Assembly: GCA_030606635.1 (NCBI GenBank)
Contig: JAUWGA010000075.1
Location: forward strand, 1-8,639
DNA: 8,639 bases
Direction of reading: 5' to 3'
DNA from: Methanosarcinales archaeon
Lineage (GTDB): Archaea > Halobacteriota > Methanosarcinia > Methanosarcinales > Methanogasteraceae
The notes under the pieces were generated by a model. It saw only the letters and a list, made by a program, of their open reading frames with translations, was not told the origin of the DNA and made no database searches. The position numbers and the translations under genes were made by a program. Below, one piece after another: positions 1 through 5,323 of this stretch. Numbering within the stretch: position 1 is the first letter of the stretch; every line of letters starts with the position of its first letter.

Positions 1-683
1 TACACATGGCATATCCCGTCCGAATGCCCGAGCACCGGGATCTTCGTGTTCTCCTGAATATACCTCACAAGCGCATTCGAGCCCCTCGGGATCATGAGAT
101 CGATGTGGCTGTCAAGTTTCAGAAGCTCACGTACGTCCTCCCTCGTCTCGACAAGCTGGATCGAGTCCTTAAATATCGCATCCTCTTCGATTGCATCTTT
201 TATCAGGTTAAAAAGTATCCTGTTGCTGCCTTTAGCTTCAGTTCCCCCTTTCAGCACGACCGCGTTTCCTGACTTGATGCAGAGCGATGAAATCTGAACG
301 AGCGCATCGGGTCGTGACTCAAAGATCACACCGATTAAACCGATCGGGGTTCTAACCTTGTAAAGATTGAGCGACTCGTCAAGTTCGGTTTCAGAGAGAA
401 CCTTTCCAACCGGATCAACGAGCCCGATCACAGATCTCACTCCCTCGATCATCTCATCGATCTTTTTACTATCGAGTTTGAGCCTTTTAACAAGCGCCGG
501 TGCGAGATCTGCTTTCTCTGCGTCCTCTACGTCCTTCGCATTCACCCTTTTGACCTCATCCCGGTTCTCATCCAGGTTGCAAGCCACCCGTGTAAGTGCA
601 CTGTTCTTTGCCGCCGTAGATGCGGATGCGATCCTGAGTGCCGCCCCTTCTGCCAGTTTTACCTGCTCTTCTATTGTCATCAT
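1..683 (-). CDS. proA: Glutamate-5-semialdehyde dehydrogenase (gamma-glutamyl phosphate reductase), N-terminal part
   Basis: ProA reduces gamma-glutamyl phosphate to glutamate-5-semialdehyde with NADPH, the second step of proline synthesis in the cytoplasm. The frame is open from ATG at 683 to the left edge, giving 227 codons of a family of roughly 415-450 residues, so the C-terminal half is missing. Seen: an N-terminal stretch around RIASASTAAKNSALTRVA, the nucleotide-binding segment RTPIGLIGVIFESRPDA near residues 113-129, then CIKSGNAVVLKGGTEAKGSN, IPRGSNALVRYIQ and IPVLGHSDGICHV at the edge. The catalytic cysteine of the family lies just beyond this point and cannot be checked. Two ATGs in a row (683 and 680) are possible starts. 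The first overlaps the stop of the upstream transporter ATPase remnant as ATGA, implying translational coupling. No proB is visible upstream, where it often sits. The visible reading frame is undamaged. Confidence 0.93.
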   Translation of the reverse strand, partial: MMTIEEQVKLAEGAALRIASASTAAKNSALTRVACNLDENRDEVKRVNAKDVEDAEKADLAPALVKRLKLDSKKIDEMIEGVRSVIGLVDPVGKVLSETELDESLNLYKVRTPIGLIGVIFESRPDALVQISSLCIKSGNAVVLKGGTEAKGSNRILFNLIKDAIEEDAIFKDSIQLVETREDVRELLKLDSHIDLMIPRGSNALVRYIQENTKIPVLGHSDGICHV

Positions 684-1457
684 AATATCACATGAACCGA
701 CGTTGCCTTAAACGTCAATAGAACCCGGTCTCCCCGGTTCAGTCCCGGATCACGCGCCGCAAGTCTTGTTACGTCAACAGACATCTCATCTCCCCCGACA
801 TCGACGAGAACCCGCATCAAGGGACCGTTTTGGGATATGCTGACGATTCTTCCTGCGATCTCATTTCTTGCGCTCCGCACACTTGTATTCCGGTCAGACT
901 TTGTGAGTATAATCTCTTCCGGTCTGACACACGCCTTCACACGAGTCCCGACGCTTGATGGCACGAAAACCGTGGTCAAGTCGAAATTCCCTGTTGAGAT
1001 CTGTAGAACCCCGTTATCCTCATCCAGCGCGGCAATCTTTCCCTCGAAGATGTTCTTCATGCCGATAAACCTCGCAACAAACTCTTTCTCCGGCTTATAA
1101 AAGATCTTCTCATGCGTTCCAACCTCCTCGATCATCCCGTTGTTCATGACCGCAATCCGGTCGCCAAGCGCCATCGCCCCAACCTGATCGTGCGTCGCAT
1201 AGATGCTTGTTAACCCGACATCCCGCTGCAACTGTGCAATCGTGCCTCAACCGCTCACGAACGACCGCATCCGGATTGCACAAGCGGGTTCATCCATGAG
1301 GCTGCATTCAGGTTCCGTTGCAAGCGCCCTTGCAAGAGCGACCCTCTGCTGTTCCCCGCCACTCAATTTCATCGGGTTTCTCTTCTCAAATCCATCAAGA
1401 CCGGCAAGCTCAAGGGCTCTTTTCACTTCAGTCTTATTGCCGCCTCGTTCACTCCTT
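680..1457 (-). pseudogene. Broken ATP-binding subunit of a tungstate/molybdate-type ABC importer
   Basis: The ATPase powers uptake of an oxyanion through a Mod/Wtp/Tup-type permease. Recognisable pieces in order: a helical lead-in EVKRALELAGLDGFEKRNP, the ABC signature LSGGEQQRVALARALA, a weak Walker B (ECSLMDEP), the H-loop IYATHDQVGAMALGDRIAVM, and an intact C-terminal TOBE region ending at the TGA at 680-682. The N-terminal half with Walker A and Q-loop is absent. Just after Walker B the frame is lost: bases 1277-1248 encode NPDAVVRERL, the normal D-loop continuation, only in another frame, while the main frame hits TGA at 1249-1247. The original frame then resumes as GTIAQLQRDVGLTS. An ATG at 1231 could restart translation of the 183-residue C-terminal part, which would lack ATP binding. 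The tail overlaps proA by 4 bases. ATP-driven transport is not possible from this copy. Naming the substrate rests on the permease relic and neighbouring Mop gene. Confidence 0.85.
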
Positions 1458-1726
1458 TTATTTCCCGCTTTTTGCAAGTGGAAGTGACACCTTCTTAAAC
1501 GTGTAAAATTCTGATGCCCCAAGCGTTCTTGCAGCATCCATTACGTCTTGGTCGACCGATTCAAACGCAGTCTTCGCCGATCTTATCAAAAAAGGGGACG
1601 CTACGAAGAGTTGTGCAATGATTATCCCCTTTACCGTGAACAGGACGCTAAACCGGCTGAAGATGCCCTCCCCCCCAAACGCGATGAGAACAGAATTATC
1701 GCCGCGAGTATTGCTGTTTTTTTCAT
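1458..1726 (-). pseudogene. Relic of molybdate/tungstate ABC permease (ModB/WtpB type)
   Basis: This is the remains of the membrane channel subunit. A plausible original start is ATG 1726, with a hydrophobic beginning MKKTAILAAIILF. Around 1695 the recognisable sequence continues only in another frame as LIAFGGEGIFSRFSVLFTVK, then IIIAQLFVASPFLIRSAK and the cytoplasmic EAA loop DAARTLGASEFYTFKK followed by VSLPLAKSG, and stops at TAA 1460-1458. The EAA motif couples permeases to their ATPase and is well preserved here. Missing are most of the first membrane spans and everything after the EAA loop; intact family members have about 220-270 residues, against roughly 90 here. The next bases already belong to the middle of the ATPase, so one deletion probably removed the permease 3' end together with the ATPase 5' end. 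Molybdate versus tungstate cannot be decided. Confidence 0.82.
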
Positions 1727-1756
1727 CAGGTTCCCGTCAAATACAGTTGTGTGTTT

Positions 1757-1768
1757 TGTATAAATACA
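1757..1768. promoter_or_regulatory. Palindrome in divergent promoter region
   Basis: TGTAT-AA-ATACA is a perfect 5-base inverted repeat with a 2-base centre. It lies between the dead permease (minus, start 1726) and the Mop gene (plus). It contains TATA-like sequence on both strands: for the minus direction the box at about 1759-1764 sits some 35 bases before ATG 1726. It could be a shared promoter core or an operator for an oxyanion-responsive regulator. The regulator is not in the window and the role is inferred. Confidence 0.4.
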
Positions 1769-1770
1769 TT

Positions 1771-1783
1771 TTGGTTTATAATA
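1771..1783 (+). promoter_or_regulatory. TATA box candidate for the Mop gene
   Basis: TTGGTTTATAATA matches the archaeal TATA element (TTTATAAT core at 1775-1782). Transcription would be expected to begin about 25 bases downstream, near 1805, leaving a leader of roughly 125 bases before the Mop start. A second TATA-like element, GTATAAATAC, lies just upstream at 1758-1767. Confidence 0.45.
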
Positions 1784-1914
1784 TGACAAAAGTCAAATTA
1801 AAACAGTTGATACAGGTTGTGGCTGGATCGCAGAAGATCAGATGGGGCGATATGTTCTTAGGGTATGCCGCAATATTTGCACACCATGCAGCCGCGACAA
1901 TGGTTGTAACAAAC

Positions 1915-1922
1915 AAAGGAGG
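1915..1922 (+). promoter_or_regulatory. Strong ribosome binding site of the Mop gene
   Basis: AAAGGAGG ends 9 bases before ATG 1932. It decides the start in favour of the 69-residue Mop protein over an in-frame upstream ATG at 1842, which would add a 30-residue leader unlike any Mop protein. Confidence 0.75.
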
Positions 1923-1931
1923 ATACCAAAA

Positions 1932-2141
1932 ATGAGAATAAGCGCAAGAAACCAGATCGAAGGCGTTGTGAAGAAAATCGAGAAAGGCGAGGTCGCATCT
2001 ACCGTAAAGATTGAGATCGCAGAGCCCACTATCCTGACTTCGATGCTAACAAAAGAAGCCGTAGAAGATCTTGACCTGAAAGAAGGCGATAAAGTAGCGG
2101 CAGTGATCAAAGCAACAGAAGTACTGATACTAAAGGAATAA
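1932..2141 (+). CDS. Mop-family molybdate/tungstate-binding protein (molbindin, TOBE fold)
   Basis: A 69-residue single-domain protein beginning MRISARNQIEGVVKKIEKGE and containing TKEAVEDLDLKEGDKVAAVI and KATEVLILKE. The SARNQ..G opening and the L.EGD.V.AVIKATEV end are hallmarks of the Mop/TOBE fold. Proteins of this size assemble into small rings (hexamers in known molbindins) that bind molybdate or tungstate at subunit interfaces, buffering or storing the oxyanion in the cytoplasm. The length is normal and the gene is intact with a very good ribosome binding site. It diverges from the wrecked molybdate/tungstate importer, which fits a former shared regulon. A C-rich in-frame extension upstream is probably not translated as part of this protein. 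Molybdate and tungstate specificity cannot be separated from sequence alone. Confidence 0.92.
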   Translation: MRISARNQIEGVVKKIEKGEVASTVKIEIAEPTILTSMLTKEAVEDLDLKEGDKVAAVIKATEVLILKE

Positions 2142-2157
2142 TAAATTCCAACCGGAC

Positions 2158-2183
2158 TTCTTTTCTTTTTTTCTTTTTATTTA
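2158..2183 (+). terminator. T-rich terminator after the Mop gene
   Basis: A run of almost only T with a few C bases begins 16 bases after the Mop stop codon. Archaeal RNA polymerase terminates at such oligo-T tracts without needing a hairpin. Confidence 0.6.
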
Positions 2184-2229
2184 CGAAAAAGTATATCGCA
2201 AGCCCACTCCCGAAGGGCAGTTTTTTACT

Positions 2230-2257
2230 CGATTTTTTTGTGAAAAAAATCGTTTTT
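2230..2257. terminator. Hairpin terminator between convergent genes
   Basis: CGATTTTTTT, loop GTG, AAAAAAATCG is a perfect 10-base inverted repeat (2230-2252) followed on the plus strand by TTTTT. It lies between the convergent Mop gene and the metallo-beta-lactamase gene. The minus strand also presents a seven-T run through the stem, so it may serve both directions. Confidence 0.55.
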
Positions 2258-2353
2258 AAACTGAACTCCCGTAAAATCCTCGTCTATGCAGCATACAGTC
2301 AAAAATATCGAGCGATCGCACCCTTTGAAATTACTGACATGCAGCCACGTGGT

Positions 2354-3196
2354 TCATTCATACGCCAATCTCAATCCCACGCCCACCTCCCTCAGGTCTA
2401 CAACTCGAGATAACATAATCTTCGAATTCAAGTCCGTGCAGTGGGCGGCATGGACAGTTCCCGGTTGTAATTCCTTCATATACTCAAGCGTGCCCTGCAG
2501 TTGTTCGTAAGAGGACCCTGTCAGGTGAAATCCCCCGATTATGTCAACCACTCGATCGTCGCCGCAGACCTTCTTTGCATAGTCGATGATGTTGCAGATT
2601 CCTGCATGTGAACAACCCGTAACGATCACCAACCCTTCCGGTGATGTGTAAACCAGGGCAGAATCATCGATCACATGATCATCTTCTTCGACCCCATCTC
2701 GTATGATTCTCCCGATCGGCACCATCGCTTCAAAGCCATTCGTTCGTTCAACCTCGCCGAGAAAAACCAGGTTATCAGTCAGCCACAGGGGATCTCTTTC
2801 CAATCTCATATTGAAGTGGCAGGATAACTTATCTTCCGAGATTAAAGAGCCAATCTCCGGGATATCGCCGACTGTTCTGGTTAAAAATGCAGAAGGATGG
2901 GCTACAAGAATTGGATTATCACAATCTACCTTTTCCATTCTTGCTTCGGTGTAGAGTTTGATCAGATGGTACAGACCCCATGTATGATCAAGATGCCCGT
3001 GGGAGAGCACTACAAAGTCGAGGTCCAGCAGGTGAATGCCCATCTTTTCCGAGTTTCTTATGAACGCATCCGAATATCCACAATCAAACAGGATATTGGT
3101 GCTTCCGTCTTGAAGGTGGTATGCCACTCCCGGTTCACCATGGAAGTAACGATCTATCAGGGTGTTGTTATCCACAAGAACTCTCAATTCCAGCAT
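2354..3196 (-). CDS. Metallo-beta-lactamase-fold hydrolase, DHPS-like (COG1237 type)
   Basis: A 280-residue metal-dependent hydrolase of the MBL superfamily, in the branch that includes the archaeal 7,8-dihydropterin-6-methyl-4-(ribofuranosyl)aminobenzene-5'-phosphate synthase of methanopterin synthesis. Seen: strand opening LELRVLVDN, metal motif SHGHLDH (H66, H68, D70, H71), the family block VIVTGCSHAGICNIIDYAKK with H197, GGFHL with H224, and a final HCT with H252. Length is normal and the frame is intact. I chose ATG 3196 because a G-rich GGGGGGCGGA directly precedes it; ATG 3208 would add four residues (MGGG) and is a real alternative. A start at 3319 would overlap the upstream gene and adds unrelated sequence. 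The gene follows the CGGC gene by 22 bases and is probably cotranscribed with it. The exact substrate is unknown; the methanopterin role is only a family possibility. Confidence 0.88.
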   Translation of the reverse strand: MLELRVLVDNNTLIDRYFHGEPGVAYHLQDGSTNILFDCGYSDAFIRNSEKMGIHLLDLDFVVLSHGHLDHTWGLYHLIKLYTEARMEKVDCDNPILVAHPSAFLTRTVGDIPEIGSLISEDKLSCHFNMRLERDPLWLTDNLVFLGEVERTNGFEAMVPIGRIIRDGVEEDDHVIDDSALVYTSPEGLVIVTGCSHAGICNIIDYAKKVCGDDRVVDIIGGFHLTGSSYEQLQGTLEYMKELQPGTVHAAHCTDLNSKIMLSRVVDLREVGVGLRLAYE

Positions 3197-3218
3197 TCCG
3201 CCCCCCATCACTCTAATA

Positions 3219-3665
3219 TCAGTCGTACCGCAGCCGGGTCTCTTCATCCGCAAGTGTCGGTTGGATGATCTCAGTCCATCTCGGAGAGTTCCATGTCCCG
3301 AGTGCCGTGTGCGTCTCATAGTAGTTCTGGGGGATCGGATGCGTCCCGATCACCACGTCAAGTCCATACTTTGCCCTGATAAAGTCACGGAAGTGGGTCA
3401 CACGAGGGCATGGCGGATATCCGACGACAAGACCTGTGGCGAGGTGTATTACATCTGCCCCGTTCTTCTTCATCTCCTCAGGAGCGTATTCGATATTTCC
3501 ACCAGGGCAGCCACCACACGCAGTATAACCGACCAGTTTCACCGCTTTACCCTCGTAAATGCTGAATGCTCCCTCCCTGTTGTTAAGCGCCCTCAGGCAT
3601 TTGCCTCCGGCACACGCGCGGTAGCGGTCGCATATAATTATCCCAATCCGGATTTCATCGCTCAT
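3219..3665 (-). CDS. CGGC-domain cysteine-rich protein
   Basis: A 148-residue protein beginning MSDEIRIGIIICDRYRACAG. The CGGC domain, a putative metal-binding domain of unknown biochemical role, is shown by ICDRYRACAGGKCLRAL (C12, C18, C23), TACGGCPGGNIEYAPEEMKK (C50, C53) and IHLATGLVVGYPPCPRV (C86), ending in VVIGTH near residue 109. A further tail of about 39 residues follows, which appears longer than in the short members I know. The start at 3665 is preferred because GCGGAGG stands 7-8 bases upstream; an ATG at 3725 would put that site inside the gene. It is the first gene of an apparent two-gene unit with the MBL-fold hydrolase, which starts 22 bases after its stop. That pairing suggests a metal- or redox-linked function, but this is inference. 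The family name is secure, the function is not. Confidence 0.9.
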   Translation of the reverse strand: MSDEIRIGIIICDRYRACAGGKCLRALNNREGAFSIYEGKAVKLVGYTACGGCPGGNIEYAPEEMKKNGADVIHLATGLVVGYPPCPRVTHFRDFIRAKYGLDVVIGTHPIPQNYYETHTALGTWNSPRWTEIIQPTLADEETRLRYD

Positions 3666-3742
3666 TTCATGTCCTCCGCAACTTTTAGTTTTTGATCGTG
3701 GGTTCTTATGGATTGTGGGCGACAAATGCTTTTTGGACGCAG

Positions 3743-3777
3743 ATGATCATTCACCCCAATATCACAAAATGATCATT
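3743..3777. repeat. Two copies of the palindrome ATGATCAT
   Basis: ATGATCATT occurs at 3743-3751 and again at 3769-3777, 26 bases apart. The core ATGATCAT is self-complementary, so the pair is both a direct and an inverted repeat. It lies 78-112 bases upstream of the CGGC start and overlaps the end of the small lysine-rich gene. It may be a regulator-binding pair; no regulator gene is nearby. Confidence 0.4.
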
Positions 3778-3910
3778 TCATTTTTTTCTTCGCTTTTGCA
3801 AGTTTCTTCTTTGCATCACTACTTCCGGAAGCAGCTTGTTTTTCAAGTTCTTCCAGCATTGCCTTTTTCTTAGAGCTCCTTCTTACCATATCCTTCTTAG
3901 ACATTGCCAT
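3773..3910 (-). CDS. Small lysine-rich protein, unrecognised
   Basis: A 45-codon frame from ATG 3910 to TGA 3775-3773. It begins MAMSKKDMVRRSSKKKAMLE, continues through ELEKQAASGSSDAKKKLAKA and ends KKKMK. It is strongly basic with a short acidic stretch and looks helical: two lysine-rich helices joined by ASGSSD. It has no cysteine, signal peptide or membrane segment. A TATA-like TTTAAG at about 3938-3943 is near the 26 bases upstream expected for a leaderless transcript starting at the ATG; there is no Shine-Dalgarno site immediately before it. ATG 3904 is an alternative start. The composition would suit a nucleic-acid or ribosome-associated peptide, but I do not recognise a family. It lies upstream of the CGGC gene on the same strand, 107 bases away, and diverges from the Fic gene. 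Confidence 0.55.
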   Translation of the reverse strand: MAMSKKDMVRRSSKKKAMLEELEKQAASGSSDAKKKLAKAKKKMK

Positions 3911-4047
3911 AGGAGATACATTTTAAACTGCACCTTACTTAAATGATTTCAGAAAAACTGTGTTATGTCAGCAAAACTGCTAACAAATCCCCCCTCACTG
4001 ATGCGCTTTACCATCAGGATAAGTACCAGTGCCCACCAGCAGCCCCA

Positions 4048-4188
4048 CATATCGGAAACCCTGATTTCATGCCGATACCGATATATTCCCTGAATGCCAG
4101 ATATGTCCATTATGCCAGAACACCCTCGCCCCCTGATGCAGAAAAGACTCCTATCGCGCATATCAGAGAAGATGCAGAGAATCGGTTC
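4048..4188 (+). repeat. Promoter/start repeat, copy 1 (upstream of and inside Fic)
   Basis: About 140 bases that recur at 5093-5228 at roughly 80 percent identity by eye. The first 14 bases and a 39-base core (4064-4102) are identical. The copy includes ATATCGG...CCGATAT arms, the TATA element and the first 25 or so codons of the Fic gene. Confidence 0.85.
4078..4085 (+). promoter_or_regulatory. TATA box of the Fic gene with overlapping inverted repeat
   Basis: GATATATT (core about 4080-4086) stands roughly 28 bases before ATG 4112, the spacing expected for a leaderless or near-leaderless archaeal transcript. ATATCGG at 4049-4055 pairs with CCGATAT at 4078-4084, and CCGATA at 4072-4077 is a further half-site, so the promoter may be covered by a repressor. 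All of this is kept in the downstream repeat copy. Confidence 0.5.
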
Positions 4189-5053
4189 GCTCCGCCCCCT
4201 CCCGGCAGACGCCATAAAACGACTTCACGAGGAGATGCGGCTTTTGCACACCTACCATTCCAATGCAATAGAGGGGAATACCCTGACACTTTCTGAGACG
4301 AAGCTTGTGCTGGAGACTGGAATAACCATCGGCGGGAAGGCGCTTGCGGACCACATCGAGGCAACCAATAACGCGAGAGCATTCGATCTCATAGAGGATC
4401 TCGCAAAAGGCGGTAGAGTGATAGACCACGTCACAATCCAGGAGATCCACGAGGTTGTAACCGCAGGCATTCTAACAGATTCCGGCAGATACCGCACCCA
4501 TAACGTGAGGATAGTCGGAGCAAAAAAGACGCCACCTGACTGGTCAAAGGTGGTCGGGTTGATTGACCGACTGATCGATGAGATTGCCGAAAGCGGGACG
4601 CACCCGCATCGTCCACCTCACCCGCATCCGGTTGAGACCGCTGCATTTCTGCATCACCGATTTGTTGAGATCCATCCGTTCACAGATGGTAATGGCAGGG
4701 TGGCACGTCTCCTCTCAAACCTGTACCTGATTGCGAAAGGCTACCCGCCTGTAGTGATAATGACCCAAGATCGTGGGAAATACTACCAGTGCCTGCGGGC
4801 GGCAGATGCCGGAGATCTTGCGCCCTTCACCGACTTCATCGCGAGGGCTGTGAACCAGAGCCTCACGTTGTATCTCGCAATCTCTGGCGGGGCTGACGAA
4901 CTGGTGCCGCTGAAGGAACTTGCGACAAGTACGCCCTACTCTCAGGAATACTTGAGCTTGCGAGCAAGACAGGGCGCTCTCGATGCGGTGAAGATCGGGG
5001 GCGTGTGGCACTCGTCGAGGCGGGCGGTTGCGCGGTATGTGGAGGATTTGTAA
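4112..5053 (+). CDS. Fic-family AMP transferase, class II (N-terminal inhibitory helix)
   Basis: A 313-residue Fic protein. Fic enzymes usually transfer AMP from ATP to a hydroxyl side chain of a target protein; the target here is unknown. Seen: N-terminal LRPLPADAIKRLHEEMR, then HSNAIEGNTLTLSETKLVLE, which holds the inhibitory motif SxxxEG (S50, E54, G55) that blocks ATP binding in class II members. Next are the conserved ITIGGKALADHIEATNNARA block and the catalytic loop HPFTDGNGRVARLLSN with active-site H188. The C-terminal 55 residues (TPYSQEYLSLRARQGAL, WHSSRRAVARYV) look like a DNA-binding excisionase-type winged helix, a common Fic tail. A His/Pro-rich insert HPHRPPHPHP lies just before the core. 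ATG 4112 fits the TATA spacing and the family's usual beginning; ATG 4094 lies too close to the TATA box. The gene stands alone, flanked by a direct repeat. It may act as a toxin-like or regulatory modifier. Confidence 0.92.
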   Translation: MPEHPRPLMQKRLLSRISEKMQRIGSLRPLPADAIKRLHEEMRLLHTYHSNAIEGNTLTLSETKLVLETGITIGGKALADHIEATNNARAFDLIEDLAKGGRVIDHVTIQEIHEVVTAGILTDSGRYRTHNVRIVGAKKTPPDWSKVVGLIDRLIDEIAESGTHPHRPPHPHPVETAAFLHHRFVEIHPFTDGNGRVARLLSNLYLIAKGYPPVVIMTQDRGKYYQCLRAADAGDLAPFTDFIARAVNQSLTLYLAISGGADELVPLKELATSTPYSQEYLSLRARQGALDAVKIGGVWHSSRRAVARYVEDL

Positions 5054-5323
5054 AAATAACAGACCGCGGGAAACACACCCCCGGCAGTCTGGCATATCGG
5101 AAACCCCAATTTCATGCCGATACCGATATATTCCCTGAATGCCAGATGTGCCCATTATGCCAAAACTCCCTCCGATGTAGGAAAGACTCCCATCACGCAA
5201 TATCAGGGAAGATGTCGAGAATCGTTTCCAAGAGGTGGCGGGATGCTTGTGGGGGCTGGGGGTAAATTATATGCGGCATCCCCGAAATAGGAGTCAACAA
5301 CGAAAAGCATTGGATGGATAGAG
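5054..5323. other. Non-coding gap between Fic and the PLD protein
   Basis: No intact gene is seen. The middle is the second promoter/start repeat. The end carries TAAATTATATG at 5263-5273, a possible TATA element for the downstream PLD gene, and a TAGGAG at about 5287-5292 that is too far from ATG 5324 to be a clear ribosome site. Confidence 0.6.
5093..5228 (+). pseudogene. Repeat copy 2: relic of a second Fic promoter and start
   Basis: It matches copy 1 from CATATCGG to GAGAATCG, including the complete 39-base core (5109-5147) with TATA element and inverted-repeat arms. The counterpart of the Fic ATG is at 5157 and reads MPKLPPM before TAG 5178. The following bases still resemble the Fic N-terminus (ERLPSR against KRLLSR) with base losses. 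Beyond 5228 similarity ends, so only the very 5' end is present. It is either the remnant of a tandem Fic paralogue or a duplicated promoter segment; it could still fire transcription toward the PLD gene. Confidence 0.7.

Noticed and set aside
1842..1931. Cysteine-rich 30-residue N-terminal extension of Mop
   Set aside because: A strong ribosome site (AAAGGAGG) lies inside it just before ATG 1932, and Mop proteins begin at that methionine.
1548..1935. Plus-strand frames opposite the permease relic
   Set aside because: They read antisense to clearly recognisable permease sequence; only the last 50 codons (from 1783) are kept as a low-interest finding.
2230..2252. Hairpin considered as a small RNA or attachment site
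   Set aside because: The A/T stem with a T run between convergent genes is explained by termination.
3197..3319. Longer start for the metallo-beta-lactamase gene at 3319
   Set aside because: It would overlap the CGGC gene by about 100 bases and the added residues do not resemble the family.
4094..4111. Fic start at ATG 4094
   Set aside because: It lies only about 13 bases after the TATA box, upstream of the expected transcription start; ATG 4112 matches the usual Fic beginning.
4604..4633. His/Pro-rich codon repeat in Fic considered as a frameshift or insertion artefact
   Set aside because: The frame remains correct on both sides and such low-complexity loops are tolerated before the Fic core.
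4715..5200. Minus-strand frame sharing the peptide GIQGIYRYRHEI with one at 3949-4215
   Set aside because: The shared peptide is only the reverse reading of the two promoter repeats; the rest is antisense to Fic.
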